Positions 1 to 7,619 of a stretch of 64,000 bases of DNA are shown here, piece by piece (within the stretch, counting starts at the first letter, position 1; each line of letters begins with the position of its first letter). This DNA comes from an uncultured Corynebacterium sp. (GTDB taxonomy: Bacteria > Actinomycetota > Actinomycetes > Mycobacteriales > Mycobacteriaceae). The position numbers and the translations under genes are program-made. The stretch is from NCBI RefSeq assembly GCF_943914615.1, contig NZ_CALUCS010000006.1, positions 51,600 to 115,599 on the forward strand, written 5' to 3'. The notes under the pieces are model-generated. The model ran no database searches and had not been told where the DNA came from. It saw only the letters and a list, made by a program, of their open reading frames with translations.

Positions 1-705
1 AGCGGGGATGCCGAACAGCAGGCTGGCCTCAATCAGTTCCAGCCCCTTGTTGACCATCGTCGCGGAGTTAAGGGTGTTCATCTGCCCCATCGACCAAGTC
101 GGATGGTTGGCGGCCTGCAGCGGGGTTACGTCCTCCAGCTGAGCGCGCGTGTAGCCACGGAAAGGGCCGCCCGAGGCGGTGAGCACGAGCGAGTCCACCT
201 CGTCCACCCGCCCGGAACGCAGGCACTGCGCCATCGCGGAGTGCTCGGAATCCACGGGGATTAGCTGCCCTTCGTCCGCCGCCTTCAGTACCAGCTGACC
301 ACCTGCGACGAGCGATTCCTTGTTTGCCAGCGCCAGTTTCGCCTTGGTTCCCAGGGTCGCCAGTGTCGCATCGAGGCCCAGAGAGCCGACTAGGGCGTTC
401 AGGATAACGTCGCCCTCCCCCAGTTCCGGCCCGATGGCCTCGACCAGCTCGCGGGCGGAATCTTTACCACGGATGCAGTGGGCGCCGAACTCCCCGTCCA
501 GCCACTCCGCCGTGTGCTCGGAGGCCACCGCCACGCGCGCAAGATCTAGCCCAAAGTCGCGGACCTGCTGCGCCAGCACGTCCGGCTTGGAGCCGTGCGC
601 GGAAATGCCAACCAGCTCGAAGCGCTCTGGGTTATCCGCCATCACCTCCAGCGCTTGGGTGCCGATGGATCCGGTGCTGCCTAGTACTACTACTCGCGTT
701 TTCAC
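1..705 (-). CDS. dxr: 1-deoxy-D-xylulose 5-phosphate reductoisomerase, N-terminal part
   Basis: Catalyses the NADPH-dependent rearrangement and reduction of DXP to 2-C-methyl-D-erythritol 4-phosphate, the committed step of the non-mevalonate isoprenoid pathway in the cytosol. The protein begins VKTRVVVLGSTGSIGTQALE, which carries the GSTGSIG dinucleotide-binding loop typical of Dxr. I choose the GTG at 703-705 because this loop belongs at the extreme N-terminus. The reading frame runs off the left edge, so about 235 of the expected roughly 390 residues are visible. The DUF2631 gene diverges from it, an arrangement I recall from other mycolic-acid bacteria. Identification is secure; only the C-terminus is missing. 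Confidence 0.95.
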   Translation of the reverse strand, partial: MKTRVVVLGSTGSIGTQALEVMADNPERFELVGISAHGSKPDVLAQQVRDFGLDLARVAVASEHTAEWLDGEFGAHCIRGKDSARELVEAIGPELGEGDVILNALVGSLGLDATLATLGTKAKLALANKESLVAGGQLVLKAADEGQLIPVDSEHSAMAQCLRSGRVDEVDSLVLTASGGPFRGYTRAQLEDVTPLQAANHPTWSMGQMNTLNSATMVNKGLELIEASLLFGIPA

Positions 706-720
706 GCGGTCTATTCTATT

Positions 721-743
721 TCTTTTCTTGGTGACGCCCCCGT
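721..743 (+). repeat. Dispersed T-tract/TGACGCC word, copy 1
   Basis: A T-rich tract runs into TTGGTGACGCCCCC; the core TGACGCC is at 734-740. It lies in the divergent dxr/DUF2631 spacer, 16 bases upstream of the dxr start. It matches the other copies listed in this window. Confidence 0.6.
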
Positions 744-828
744 CTCCCCACCTAAATTGGGTACTTTCCTGGCCACGCCTGCACACGGATAGGGACATTC
801 TTGTCCTGATGTGTCAAAATGGCGGGGA

Positions 829-834
829 TAGAAT
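829..834 (+). promoter_or_regulatory. Possible -10 box of the DUF2631 gene
   Basis: TAGAAT lies 24 bases upstream of the GTG start, with an A/T-rich run just after it. No convincing -35 box is visible, so this is a weak call. Confidence 0.35.
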
Positions 835-858
835 TTTTTTGACTTTCAGGAGGAAACG

Positions 859-1260
859 GTGGCGCAACACTCTAAGGAAGCTGAAGTTTACAACGGCGTA
901 TCCACCGCGGACGTTCCGTCTGCGGCCTGGGGCTGGAGCGAGCTTCCGCGTCGCGGAATCATTACCGCCGGTGTCATCGGCGGCCTGTTCTTGTTGGGCA
1001 TGCTGTTTGGCAACCACAAGGGCAACGTTGAGAACATCTGGCTGATCGTGTTGGCAGTCGTGGTTTTCCTCGGCGTTGGTCTGTGGGTGGCTCGCCCGAC
1101 TTTCAAGCAGCGCACGACCGTTACCGCTCGCAACAAGCCGGAGGGTCACGTGGAGCCGGTCTGGTCCGCTGACCAGCTGAACCTGACGGGCGCTTACTCC
1201 GATCTGAGCGACGATGAGCTGCGTACCCAGAACATCGACCCGGCTACGCTGAACCGCTAG
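859..1260 (+). CDS. DUF2631 small membrane protein
   Basis: A 133-residue protein that resembles the actinobacterial DUF2631 family, which is often found next to dxr/cdsA. The family hallmark is a short segment (SAAWGWSELPRR, about residues 21-32) followed by two hydrophobic helices around residues 36-53 and 61-78, with a GNHKG turn between them. The C-terminal 50 residues are polar and probably cytoplasmic. The start is the GTG at 859, preceded by AGGAGG at 849-854. No biochemical function is known for the family. A strong hairpin terminator follows. Confidence 0.8.
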   Translation: MAQHSKEAEVYNGVSTADVPSAAWGWSELPRRGIITAGVIGGLFLLGMLFGNHKGNVENIWLIVLAVVVFLGVGLWVARPTFKQRTTVTARNKPEGHVEPVWSADQLNLTGAYSDLSDDELRTQNIDPATLNR

Positions 1261-1298
1261 CTCTGATCGGCTAGTTTTTAGCCCTCAAAAAATTTTTT

Positions 1299-1334
1299 AC
1301 TGCGCAGGCTGCTTTAAAGCCTGCGCAGTTTTTT
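1299..1334. terminator. Bidirectional intrinsic terminator between the DUF2631 gene and rlmN
   Basis: Perfect 11-bp stem ACTGCGCAGGC (1299-1309) and GCCTGCGCAGT (1319-1329) around a 9-base loop. It has T residues after the right arm and a matching A/T run to the left, so it can end both convergent transcripts. The rlmN stop codon lies in the right-hand T run. Confidence 0.85.
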
Positions 1335-2430
1335 ATCGCTCTTCTGCCGCCAGCTGGCCACAGGCCGCGGCGATCTCCTGGCCCTTCGTATCGCGCACAG
1401 TGCAAGGCACGCCCTGGGCTTCCACCCGGCGGACGAACTCGTCTTGACGATCCTTCGGGGAGGCATCCCACTTGGAGCCGGGCGTGGGATTCAGCGGAAT
1501 CACATTTACGTGCACCTTCGTACCCAGCGCTCCACGTAGCTTCTTCCCCAGCAGGTCCGCACGCCACGGCTGGTCGTTCATGTCGCGGATCAGTGCGTAC
1601 TCAATGGAGACGCGACGGCCGGAAGTATCCGCGTAGTAGCGTGCGGCGTCCAGCACCTCCTCCACCGACCAGCGGTTATTCACCGGTACTAGCTCGTCGC
1701 GCAACTCGTCGTCCGGGGTGTGTAGGGAAACGGCCAGGCGAACCTTCATCTCCTCGTCCGCCAGCTTGCGGATCGCAGGAGCCAGGCCGACCGTCGACAC
1801 GGTGATGTTGCGCTGGGAAATGCCGAAGCCGTCCGGCGCTGGTGCGGACACCTTGCGGATAGTGTCCACCACACGCTTGTAGTTGGCCAGTGGCTCCCCC
1901 ATTCCCATGAACACGATGTTGGACAGGCGACCGCCCTCCTCCTGCATCGTGCTAGCCGCCGCGCGGGCCTGCTCCACCATCTCACCCACGGAGAGGTTGC
2001 GGTCCAGGCCGCCCTGGCCAGTCGCGCAGAACGGGCAGGCCATGCCGCAGCCCGCCTGGGAGGAAATGCACAGCGTGGCGCGCCCCGGGTAACGCATCAG
2101 CACGCTTTCCAGCATCGTGCCGTCGTGCAGGCGCCACAGCGTTTTGCGCGTCTCGCCGTCGTCGGCCTCCATGTTGCGCATGGGGTGCATCAGCTCGGGG
2201 AATAGCCCCTCCTTCACCGCCGCGCGCTTGGACTCGGGCAGGTCCGTCATCTCCATCGGGTCGCCCTGCAAACGGCCGTAGTATTGACGCCGAATCTGAT
2301 CCGCCCGGAACTTCGGCAGGCCGAGCTCCTGCACCCGCTCCTTGAGCTTCTCCTCATCGAGATCCGCCATGTGCACTGGCGGCATACCCCTTTTAGGTGC
2401 TGCGAACTGAAGTTTTACTGGTGTAGCCAT
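1333..2430 (-). CDS. rlmN: Dual-specificity 23S rRNA/tRNA methyltransferase RlmN
   Basis: A radical-SAM enzyme that methylates C2 of A2503 in 23S rRNA and A37 of some tRNAs, with effects on ribosome fidelity and sensitivity to peptidyl-transferase antibiotics. The radical-SAM cluster motif CGMACPFC is near residue 127, followed by the GQGG and GMGEPLANY segments of the family. The start is set at the ATG at 2428-2430 (MATPVKLQF), giving 365 residues, the usual size. The longer open frame to 2574 would overlap the divergent LapA-like gene and adds unconserved residues. Confidence 0.93.
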   Translation of the reverse strand: MATPVKLQFAAPKRGMPPVHMADLDEEKLKERVQELGLPKFRADQIRRQYYGRLQGDPMEMTDLPESKRAAVKEGLFPELMHPMRNMEADDGETRKTLWRLHDGTMLESVLMRYPGRATLCISSQAGCGMACPFCATGQGGLDRNLSVGEMVEQARAAASTMQEEGGRLSNIVFMGMGEPLANYKRVVDTIRKVSAPAPDGFGISQRNITVSTVGLAPAIRKLADEEMKVRLAVSLHTPDDELRDELVPVNNRWSVEEVLDAARYYADTSGRRVSIEYALIRDMNDQPWRADLLGKKLRGALGTKVHVNVIPLNPTPGSKWDASPKDRQDEFVRRVEAQGVPCTVRDTKGQEIAAACGQLAAEER

Positions 2431-2516
2431 GATGCGCCCATTATTGCACGTAACGGGGGTAACCCTCACATTGCGAAAATCTGAACCCAGCCACGTTATG
2501 CCGTTGAATGGTAGGT

Positions 2517-2927
2517 ATGAGCGACAACAACCAACCGAACTCTGTTCCTCAACCGACCAATCCCCAACCGACAAACCCCGAGCCGGTTAGCACTCCCCAA
2601 AACCCGCCGGTTTCGAACACTGAACCTGTAGCTGGGGCGCCGGCGCAGAATCCGGCGTCACCAAAAAACAACAGCGAGCACCGCGAGGTGAAGAAGTCCC
2701 TTGCAGGAACGACGTGGGTGGCGCTTATCGTCGGCGTGCTGCTGCTGATCCTGTTGCTCGTGTTTATCCTGCAGAACCAGGAATCCGCAGAGCTGCAGCT
2801 GTTCGCATGGACGATGACATTCCCCATCGGCGTGGGCATGCTGATCGCCGCGATTGTCGGTGCGCTGATCATGGCGCTGGTCGGCGGCGTGCGTATTGTG
2901 CAGCTGCGCAAGCAGGTAACGCGATAG
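2517..2927 (+). CDS. LapA/DUF1049-type membrane protein
   Basis: A 136-residue protein. The first 60 residues are a disordered Pro/Asn/Gln-rich tail with repeats of NPQPTNPEP type. Two hydrophobic helices follow (about residues 63-84 and 98-124) and enclose the sequence FILQNQESAELQLFAWTMTFPIG, which is typical of the lipopolysaccharide-assembly protein A (DUF1049) domain. In actinobacteria the function is unknown; 'LapA' is only a family label. An ATG at 2508 is possible, but MSDNNQ at 2517 looks more natural. It is convergent with cdsA, with its stop immediately before the cdsA stop. A copy of the dispersed word encodes residues around ASPKNN. Confidence 0.7.
   Translation: MSDNNQPNSVPQPTNPQPTNPEPVSTPQNPPVSNTEPVAGAPAQNPASPKNNSEHREVKKSLAGTTWVALIVGVLLLILLLVFILQNQESAELQLFAWTMTFPIGVGMLIAAIVGALIMALVGGVRIVQLRKQVTR
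2652..2672 (-). repeat. Dispersed T-tract/TGACGCC word, copy 2
   Basis: Written on the plus strand as GGCGTCACCAAAAAACAA, that is, a T-tract then GGTGACGCC on the minus strand. It lies inside the LapA-like gene. Confidence 0.5.
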
Positions 2928-3710
2928 CTACACGCCGCTGAGCATATTCAGCACAACCCAGGTGATCATCGCCGAAGGCAACATGCCGTCCAGGCGATCC
3001 ATGAGGCCACCGTGGCCCGGCAACATGCCGGACATGTCCTTGATGCCGAGGTCTCGCTTGAACTGCGACTCCACCAGGTCACCGAGAGTGGCGCAGCAGG
3101 CCAGTCCGGGCCCCAGCAGCAGGCCGACCCAGAATGGGCCGGACAGCAGCAACGTCACGCAGGCCACGCCGATGGCGGTGGATAGAATCACCGAGCCGGC
3201 GAAGCCCTCCCAAGACTTCTTGGGGCTCACCGCGGGTGCCATCGAATGGGTGCCGAAAAGCACGCCAGCGATGTAACCGCCCACGTCGGAACCCACAACA
3301 CACAGCATAAACGTGACGATGAAAGCCCAGCCGTCGATGTGATCGCGTTCCATACGCGACAGCATGGCCGCGAAGCTGCCGAACAGCGGGATCCACGTCA
3401 GCACAAAGACGCCGACCGCCGTATCCCGCAGATAATTATGCGGAGGCGAGGAACGGCCGTGGTGAAACAGGCGCGTCACCATCAACAGCAGCACACTGAT
3501 GACAAAACCCGCTAACGCGCCGGTCGGGCCGAATGGCCACGAAAGCCAGACAATCACCTGCGCCCCCAGAAAGAGGACAGGCAGGTTCAGCACATAGCCA
3601 CCCTCGTAGAGACGGCGCCAGACCTCATAGACCGCCAGCGACAAAGCCAAGGCCACCAGCGGATACCACGCGAAAGGCGTGAAGAGCCCCGCGATGGCGA
3701 TGGCGCCCAA
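2928..3710 (-). CDS. cdsA: Phosphatidate cytidylyltransferase
   Basis: Makes CDP-diacylglycerol from phosphatidic acid and CTP at the membrane, the precursor of phosphatidylinositol, phosphatidylglycerol and cardiolipin. It has many hydrophobic helices and the CdsA signature region SPKKSWEGFAGS, followed by GDLVESQFKRDLGIKDMSGMLPGHGGLMDRLDGML. The only ordinary start in the frame is TTG at 3710, giving 260 residues. However, coding-like sequence continues upstream in frame to 3806 (a segment with PKNGPGRDLKQAI), which resembles the N-terminus of other corynebacterial CdsA proteins as I recall them. The true start may therefore be non-canonical. It follows frr closely and probably forms an operon with it. 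Confidence 0.9.
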   Translation of the reverse strand: MGAIAIAGLFTPFAWYPLVALALSLAVYEVWRRLYEGGYVLNLPVLFLGAQVIVWLSWPFGPTGALAGFVISVLLLMVTRLFHHGRSSPPHNYLRDTAVGVFVLTWIPLFGSFAAMLSRMERDHIDGWAFIVTFMLCVVGSDVGGYIAGVLFGTHSMAPAVSPKKSWEGFAGSVILSTAIGVACVTLLLSGPFWVGLLLGPGLACCATLGDLVESQFKRDLGIKDMSGMLPGHGGLMDRLDGMLPSAMITWVVLNMLSGV

Positions 3711-3818
3711 AAATACGCCAACGCCGATGGCCTGTTTCAGATCCCGGCCGGGACCATTCTTGGGTTTCGGGCGAGCAGCGATAAGAAATCGGCCTTTCGT
3801 GCGCAGGGGCTAGCAGGC

Positions 3819-3838
3819 GCTCGAGTTAAACCTCGAGC
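3819..3838 (-). promoter_or_regulatory. Hairpin overlapping the frr stop codon
   Basis: Perfect 7-bp inverted repeat GCTCGAG/CTCGAGC around the 6-base loop TTAAAC, which contains the frr stop codon. There is no U tract, so it is more likely a translational or processing element between frr and cdsA than a terminator. Confidence 0.45.
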
Positions 3839-4383
3839 AGTTCCTTCTCCTTGGCTTCAACCAGGGAATCAACCTGCTCCACGTAGTTGTGGGTGACCTT
3901 CTCCAGGTCCTTTTCAGCCGCGCGGACCTCATCCTCGCCGGCCTCGCCGTCCTTCTGGATCTTGCCCAGCTGCTCCATGCCCTTGCGGCGGATGTTGCGG
4001 ATGGCGATCTTCGCGTCCTCGCCCTTGGACTTGGCCACCTTGACCATTTCCTTGCGGCGCTCCTCGGTAAGCTGCGGGATCGTTACGCGCAGTACCTGGC
4101 CATCGTTGGTGGGGTTGACGCCCAAATCGGAGTTGCGGATAGCGTTCTCGATCGTGTCCATGGTGGACTGCTCATAGGGCTTGATAAGCAGCATGCGGGG
4201 CTCCGGAACACTGATGGTGGCCATCTGGGTGATCGGAGTGGGAACGCCGTAGTACTCGGCGACAACGCCGTTGAACATGGACGGGTTCGCGCGACCGGTG
4301 CGGATGGTCGTCAGATCCTCGCGGGCGTGCTCTACAGAGCTAGTCATGCGCTCTTCGGACTCAAGCAGAATATCGTCAATCAT
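3826..4383 (-). CDS. frr: Ribosome recycling factor
   Basis: With EF-G it splits the post-termination 70S ribosome. The 185-residue length is standard. Family sequence is visible throughout: TTIRTGRANPSMFNGVVAEYYGVPTPI near residue 25, VPEPRMLLIKPYE near residue 58, and the C-terminal helical-bundle segment IRNIRRKGMEQL. It starts with ATG as MIDDILLESEERM. It lies between pyrH and cdsA in the usual pyrH-frr-cdsA order, with 62 bases separating it from pyrH. Confidence 0.96.
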   Translation of the reverse strand: MIDDILLESEERMTSSVEHAREDLTTIRTGRANPSMFNGVVAEYYGVPTPITQMATISVPEPRMLLIKPYEQSTMDTIENAIRNSDLGVNPTNDGQVLRVTIPQLTEERRKEMVKVAKSKGEDAKIAIRNIRRKGMEQLGKIQKDGEAGEDEVRAAEKDLEKVTHNYVEQVDSLVEAKEKELLEV

Positions 4384-4445
4384 GATTAGAAATTTACCAG
4401 TTTACGGTGGGGATATGGGTTTAGGGATCGAGTTATGTTTGCGCC

Positions 4446-5186
4446 TTAGCTGGTGCTGACGTTGCCGTCGACCAGGGTGCCGATGCGCTCGCCGTTGATT
4501 GCGCGGGCGATGTTGCCCTCGGTGAGTAGGTTGAAAACCAGAATCGGCATCTTGTTATCCATGCACAGGGAGAACGCGGTGGCGTCGGCGACCTTGAGGC
4601 CCTTCTCGATAACCTCCCACGGGGTGATCTCGTGGAAGAGCTCCGCATCCGGGTTGGTACGCGGGTCGTCGCTGTACACGCCATCGACGGCCTTGGCCAT
4701 CAGCAGCACTTCGCAACCGATCTCCAGGGCGCGCTGGGCGGCGGTGGTGTCGGTGGAGAAGTACGGCATGCCCATGCCCGCGCCGAAGATAACCACGCGC
4801 CCCTTCTCCAGGTGGCGGGAGGCACGCAGCGGCAGGTAGGGCTCAGCGACCTGCGTCATTTGAATGGCGGTCTGCACGCGGCAGTCCACGCCCTCCTGCT
4901 CCAGGAAGTCCTGCAGGGCCAGGCAGTTCATGACCGTGCCGAGCATGCCCATGTAGTCGGAGCGGGAACGGTCCAGGCCGCGCTGCTGCAGCTCTGCACC
5001 GCGGAAGAAATTGCCGCCGCCGATGACTACGGCGACTTCCACGCCGGACTTGGAAACCTCCGCGATCTGTCGCGCCACGTTCTGCACAACGTCAGGGTCG
5101 ATGCCGACCTTGCCGCCGCCGAACATCTCACCCCCCAGCTTCAACATGACGCGCTTGTAGCCTTCGCGGTTTTCGGCTGTAGTCAC
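4446..5186 (-). CDS. pyrH: UMP kinase
   Basis: Phosphorylates UMP to UDP; in bacteria it is a hexameric enzyme of the amino-acid-kinase fold, usually controlled by UTP and GTP. Visible motifs are KLGGEMFGGG, VIGGGNFFRG, the nucleotide-binding stretch GAGMGMPYFSTDT and DDPRTNPDAELF. I choose the GTG at 5184-5186 (VTTAENREGYKRVMLKL). It gives 246 residues, close to relatives, and an AAAGGAG ribosome site sits 8 bases upstream. An in-frame ATG at 5228 would add 14 residues and cannot be excluded. Order tsf-pyrH-frr is conserved, but a terminator separates tsf from this gene. Confidence 0.94.
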   Translation of the reverse strand: MTTAENREGYKRVMLKLGGEMFGGGKVGIDPDVVQNVARQIAEVSKSGVEVAVVIGGGNFFRGAELQQRGLDRSRSDYMGMLGTVMNCLALQDFLEQEGVDCRVQTAIQMTQVAEPYLPLRASRHLEKGRVVIFGAGMGMPYFSTDTTAAQRALEIGCEVLLMAKAVDGVYSDDPRTNPDAELFHEITPWEVIEKGLKVADATAFSLCMDNKMPILVFNLLTEGNIARAINGERIGTLVDGNVSTS

Positions 5187-5252
5187 CGGGGAATCTCCTT
5201 TGTCGACGTGTTTTGCACTGCTGGCCATACTACCCCACCCAAGACATAGGAA

Positions 5253-5284
5253 AAGGCCTCGGCACCCTTTCGGGCCGAGGCCTT
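5253..5284 (-). terminator. Intrinsic terminator after tsf
   Basis: Perfect 11-bp stem AAGGCCTCGGC (5253-5263) and GCCGAGGCCTT (5274-5284) with a 10-base loop. Reading on the minus strand, it is followed by TTTTCC. It ends the rpsB-tsf transcript before pyrH. Confidence 0.85.
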
Positions 5285-5318
5285 GAAATGCGAGGCTTCA
5301 TGCCTGGCGATAGGTGGC

Positions 5319-6137
5319 TTACGCCTGGCCAACCTCGAAGCGCTTGAAGCCCTTCAGGGTTACGCCTGCCTCGTCCATAACCTGCTTAACAGACTTCTTG
5401 GACTCGGTGACGGACGGCTGGTCCAGCAGGCAAACGTCCTTGAAGTAGCCCTTCAGGCGGCCCTCGATGATGTTCGGCAGAGCCTTCTCCGGCTTGCCCT
5501 CTTCGCGGGCGGTAGCCTCGGCGATCTCGCGCTCCTTAGCGACGGTCTCAGCCGGCACCTCGTCGCTGCTCAGGTACTTAGCCTTCAGAGCGGCAACCTG
5601 CATAGCGGCGGCCTTGGCTGCGCCCTCATCGTCGCCCTCGTAGGCAACCAGCACGCCAACTGCCGGCGGCAGGTCAGCGGAGCGGTGGTGCATGTAGGCA
5701 GCAACCTTGTCACCCTCGATGGTGGTGGCGCGCTTCAGCTCCAGCTTCTCGCCGATCTTTGCGGACAGCTGCTGCAGAGCGTCGACGGCCTTCTGGCCAT
5801 CAACCTCAACGGCCTCGAGCTCCTCGCGGGAGTTAGCCTTGACCTCGGCTGCAGCGGCTGCGACCTTGTCGGCGAACTCAATGAACTCAGAGTTCTTGGC
5901 CACGAAGTCGGTCTCAGCGTTGACCTCGATCATGGTGTTGCCGGAAACGGCGATCAGGCCCTCGGAGGCGGAGCGCTCTGCGCGCTTGCCCACGTCCTTC
6001 GCGCCCTTGATGCGCAGGATCTCGATGGCCTTGTCGAAGTCGCCTGCGGCTTCTTCCAGGGCCTTCTTGCAGTCCATCATGCCGGCGCCGGTGATCTCGC
6101 GGAGCTTCTTAACGTCTGCAGCGGTGTAGTTCGCCAT
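5319..6137 (-). CDS. tsf: Elongation factor Ts
   Basis: Guanine-nucleotide exchange factor for EF-Tu. The N-terminal UBA-like domain is clear (YTAADVKKLREITGAGMMDCKKALEE), and the EF-Tu contact segment TDFVAKNSEF follows near residue 80. At 272 residues it is the usual actinobacterial length. It is transcribed with rpsB upstream (172-base gap) and ended by the strong hairpin at 5253-5284. Confidence 0.96.
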   Translation of the reverse strand: MANYTAADVKKLREITGAGMMDCKKALEEAAGDFDKAIEILRIKGAKDVGKRAERSASEGLIAVSGNTMIEVNAETDFVAKNSEFIEFADKVAAAAAEVKANSREELEAVEVDGQKAVDALQQLSAKIGEKLELKRATTIEGDKVAAYMHHRSADLPPAVGVLVAYEGDDEGAAKAAAMQVAALKAKYLSSDEVPAETVAKEREIAEATAREEGKPEKALPNIIEGRLKGYFKDVCLLDQPSVTESKKSVKQVMDEAGVTLKGFKRFEVGQA

Positions 6138-6308
6138 GTGGGGCGATCCTCCTTCTGGTGGAAGTGTTCATAGTGGCTGAAATAACAGTTTCTAAATTCA
6201 GTCCTGTTTTCCAGCCTAGGTTACAAGTAACGCCCACGCCCGTCGGACACGGGTCTTAAACTGTGTCCCATACGGGGGTGGGCGCTAAATCGCTAGCACT
6301 AAAGCAGC

Positions 6309-7130
6309 TTATGCCTCAGTCTTGTCCTCGGCCTTTGCCTCAGACTGAGCCTCTGCGGTGGGAGCCTCGGTCTTCTCAGCCTCAGCCGGTGCCTTGTCGG
6401 CGTCGCCGGCAGCTTCCTTGGCTGCAGCCTCCTGGCGCTCGGCGCGGGCCTGGCGGCCAGCCTCGACTGCGGAGGAGATGATGCTGGTCAGCAGGTTTGC
6501 GGAGCGGATAGCGTCGTCGTTGCCCGGGATCGGGTAGTCGACAACGTCCGGGTCGCAGTTGGTGTCCAGGATTGCGACAACCGGGATATTCAGCTTCTGT
6601 GCCTCGGAGACAGCGATGTGCTCCTTGTTGGTGTCGACGATCCACAGGGCGGACGGGGTCTTGGTCATGTCCGCGATGCCGCCGAGGACGCGCTCCAGCT
6701 TGTTGCGCTCGCGGGTCAGCATCAGAACTTCCTTCTTGGTGCGGCCCTTGTAGCCGTCCTCAGCTGCGTCCATTGCCTGCAGCTCCTTGAGGCGGTGCAG
6801 ACGCTTAGCAACGGTCTGGAAGTTGGTCAGCATGCCGCCGAGCCAGCGGTGGTTGACGTAGGGCATACCCACGCGCTCTGCCTCGTTGGCAACTGCTTCC
6901 TGAGCCTGCTTCTTGGTGCCGACGTACAGGATGTTGCCGCCGTGTGCGACGGTCTCCTTGACGAACTCGTATGCCTCGTCGATGTAGGTCAGGGTCTGCT
7001 GCAGGTCGATGATGTAGATGCCGTTGCGGTCGGTGAAGATGAAGCGCTTCATCTTCGGGTTCCAACGACGGGTCTGGTGACCGAAGTGGACACCAGCGTC
7101 CAGCAGCTCGCGCATAGTAACAACAGCCAT
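6309..7130 (-). CDS. rpsB: 30S ribosomal protein S2
   Basis: S2 binds late to the 30S subunit and is needed for S1 docking and mRNA binding. The start is the ATG at 7128-7130 (MAVVTMRELLDAGVHFGHQTRRWNPKM), giving 273 residues; the longer frame to 7196 adds unconserved residues. Core motifs GTKKQAQEAV, VNHRWLGGMLTNF and PVVAILDTNCDPD are present. The last 50 residues are an Ala/Glu-rich tail common in actinobacteria. A long, structured leader lies upstream, consistent with r-protein autoregulation. Confidence 0.96.
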   Translation of the reverse strand: MAVVTMRELLDAGVHFGHQTRRWNPKMKRFIFTDRNGIYIIDLQQTLTYIDEAYEFVKETVAHGGNILYVGTKKQAQEAVANEAERVGMPYVNHRWLGGMLTNFQTVAKRLHRLKELQAMDAAEDGYKGRTKKEVLMLTRERNKLERVLGGIADMTKTPSALWIVDTNKEHIAVSEAQKLNIPVVAILDTNCDPDVVDYPIPGNDDAIRSANLLTSIISSAVEAGRQARAERQEAAAKEAAGDADKAPAEAEKTEAPTAEAQSEAKAEDKTEA

Positions 7131-7293
7131 GGTGTTACAGGGGCGTATTTCTTCTAGCCGGCCGTGTGGTCGGCGCCGCCCCTTCCTCGCTTTCAAAGTT
7201 TAGGGTTTGACGGTTTTCTTCACGATGCACTCGACACTCACTGTACGTGCGTGGCTTATGCACCATCCTGGCAGATAATCCCCGGTGTAGCTG

Positions 7294-7344
7294 TGGCTCG
7301 CCATGTTCGCCCGCTTCTTCTAGCGGGACCGTGCTGGTGAGCCA
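7294..7344 (-). ncRNA. Structured element in the rpsB leader
   Basis: Outer 10-bp stem TGGCTCGCCA (7294-7303) with TGGTGAGCCA (7335-7344), which differ by one wobble-type position, enclosing a 6-bp stem CCCGCT/AGCGGG (7310-7315, 7322-7327) with a 6-base loop. It lies about 165 bases upstream of rpsB. It may be an S2-binding autoregulatory leader, but no known Rfam family is asserted. Confidence 0.4.
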
Positions 7345-7580
7345 TTAGGTGGGGTGCGAATATCTACGCGTAGTCAGTCGCCTTACTTCGCCTCTCGGTC
7401 TTCGCAAAACCGAGTGCACTTCCCTGATATCGTGCGTATCAAGAAATTGCGGCGGACGAATCCGGACATACTGCGCCTGCTACCCTACCCCCACTCACGC
7501 TGCCTAAACAAGTCCAACTGCCGCGCGTTGTGCCGTTTCTGTGGACAACTTTTAGTTATCCACAGCCTCGCCGATTTGCC

Positions 7581-7602
7581 CTTTCTTTTTGGTGACGCCC
7601 CC
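7581..7602 (+). repeat. Dispersed T-tract/TGACGCC word, copy 3
   Basis: CTTTCTTTTTGGTGACGCCC followed by CC, 17 bases upstream of the M23-like gene; core at 7593-7599. Confidence 0.6.
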
Positions 7603-7619
7603 ACGCATCATCTTTAGCC

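Larger units (their letters stand above)
7131..7619. other. Intergenic region between rpsB and the M23-like gene
   Basis: A 489-base divergent spacer without a credible gene. It holds the rpsB leader with a two-stem structure at 7294-7344 and one copy of the dispersed TGACGCC word at 7581-7602. I see nothing coding in it. Confidence 0.6.

Noticed and set aside
320..1045. An open frame across dxr and into the DUF2631 gene
   Set aside because: It is antisense to dxr and out of frame with the DUF2631 gene, and is Ser/Arg-rich without motifs.
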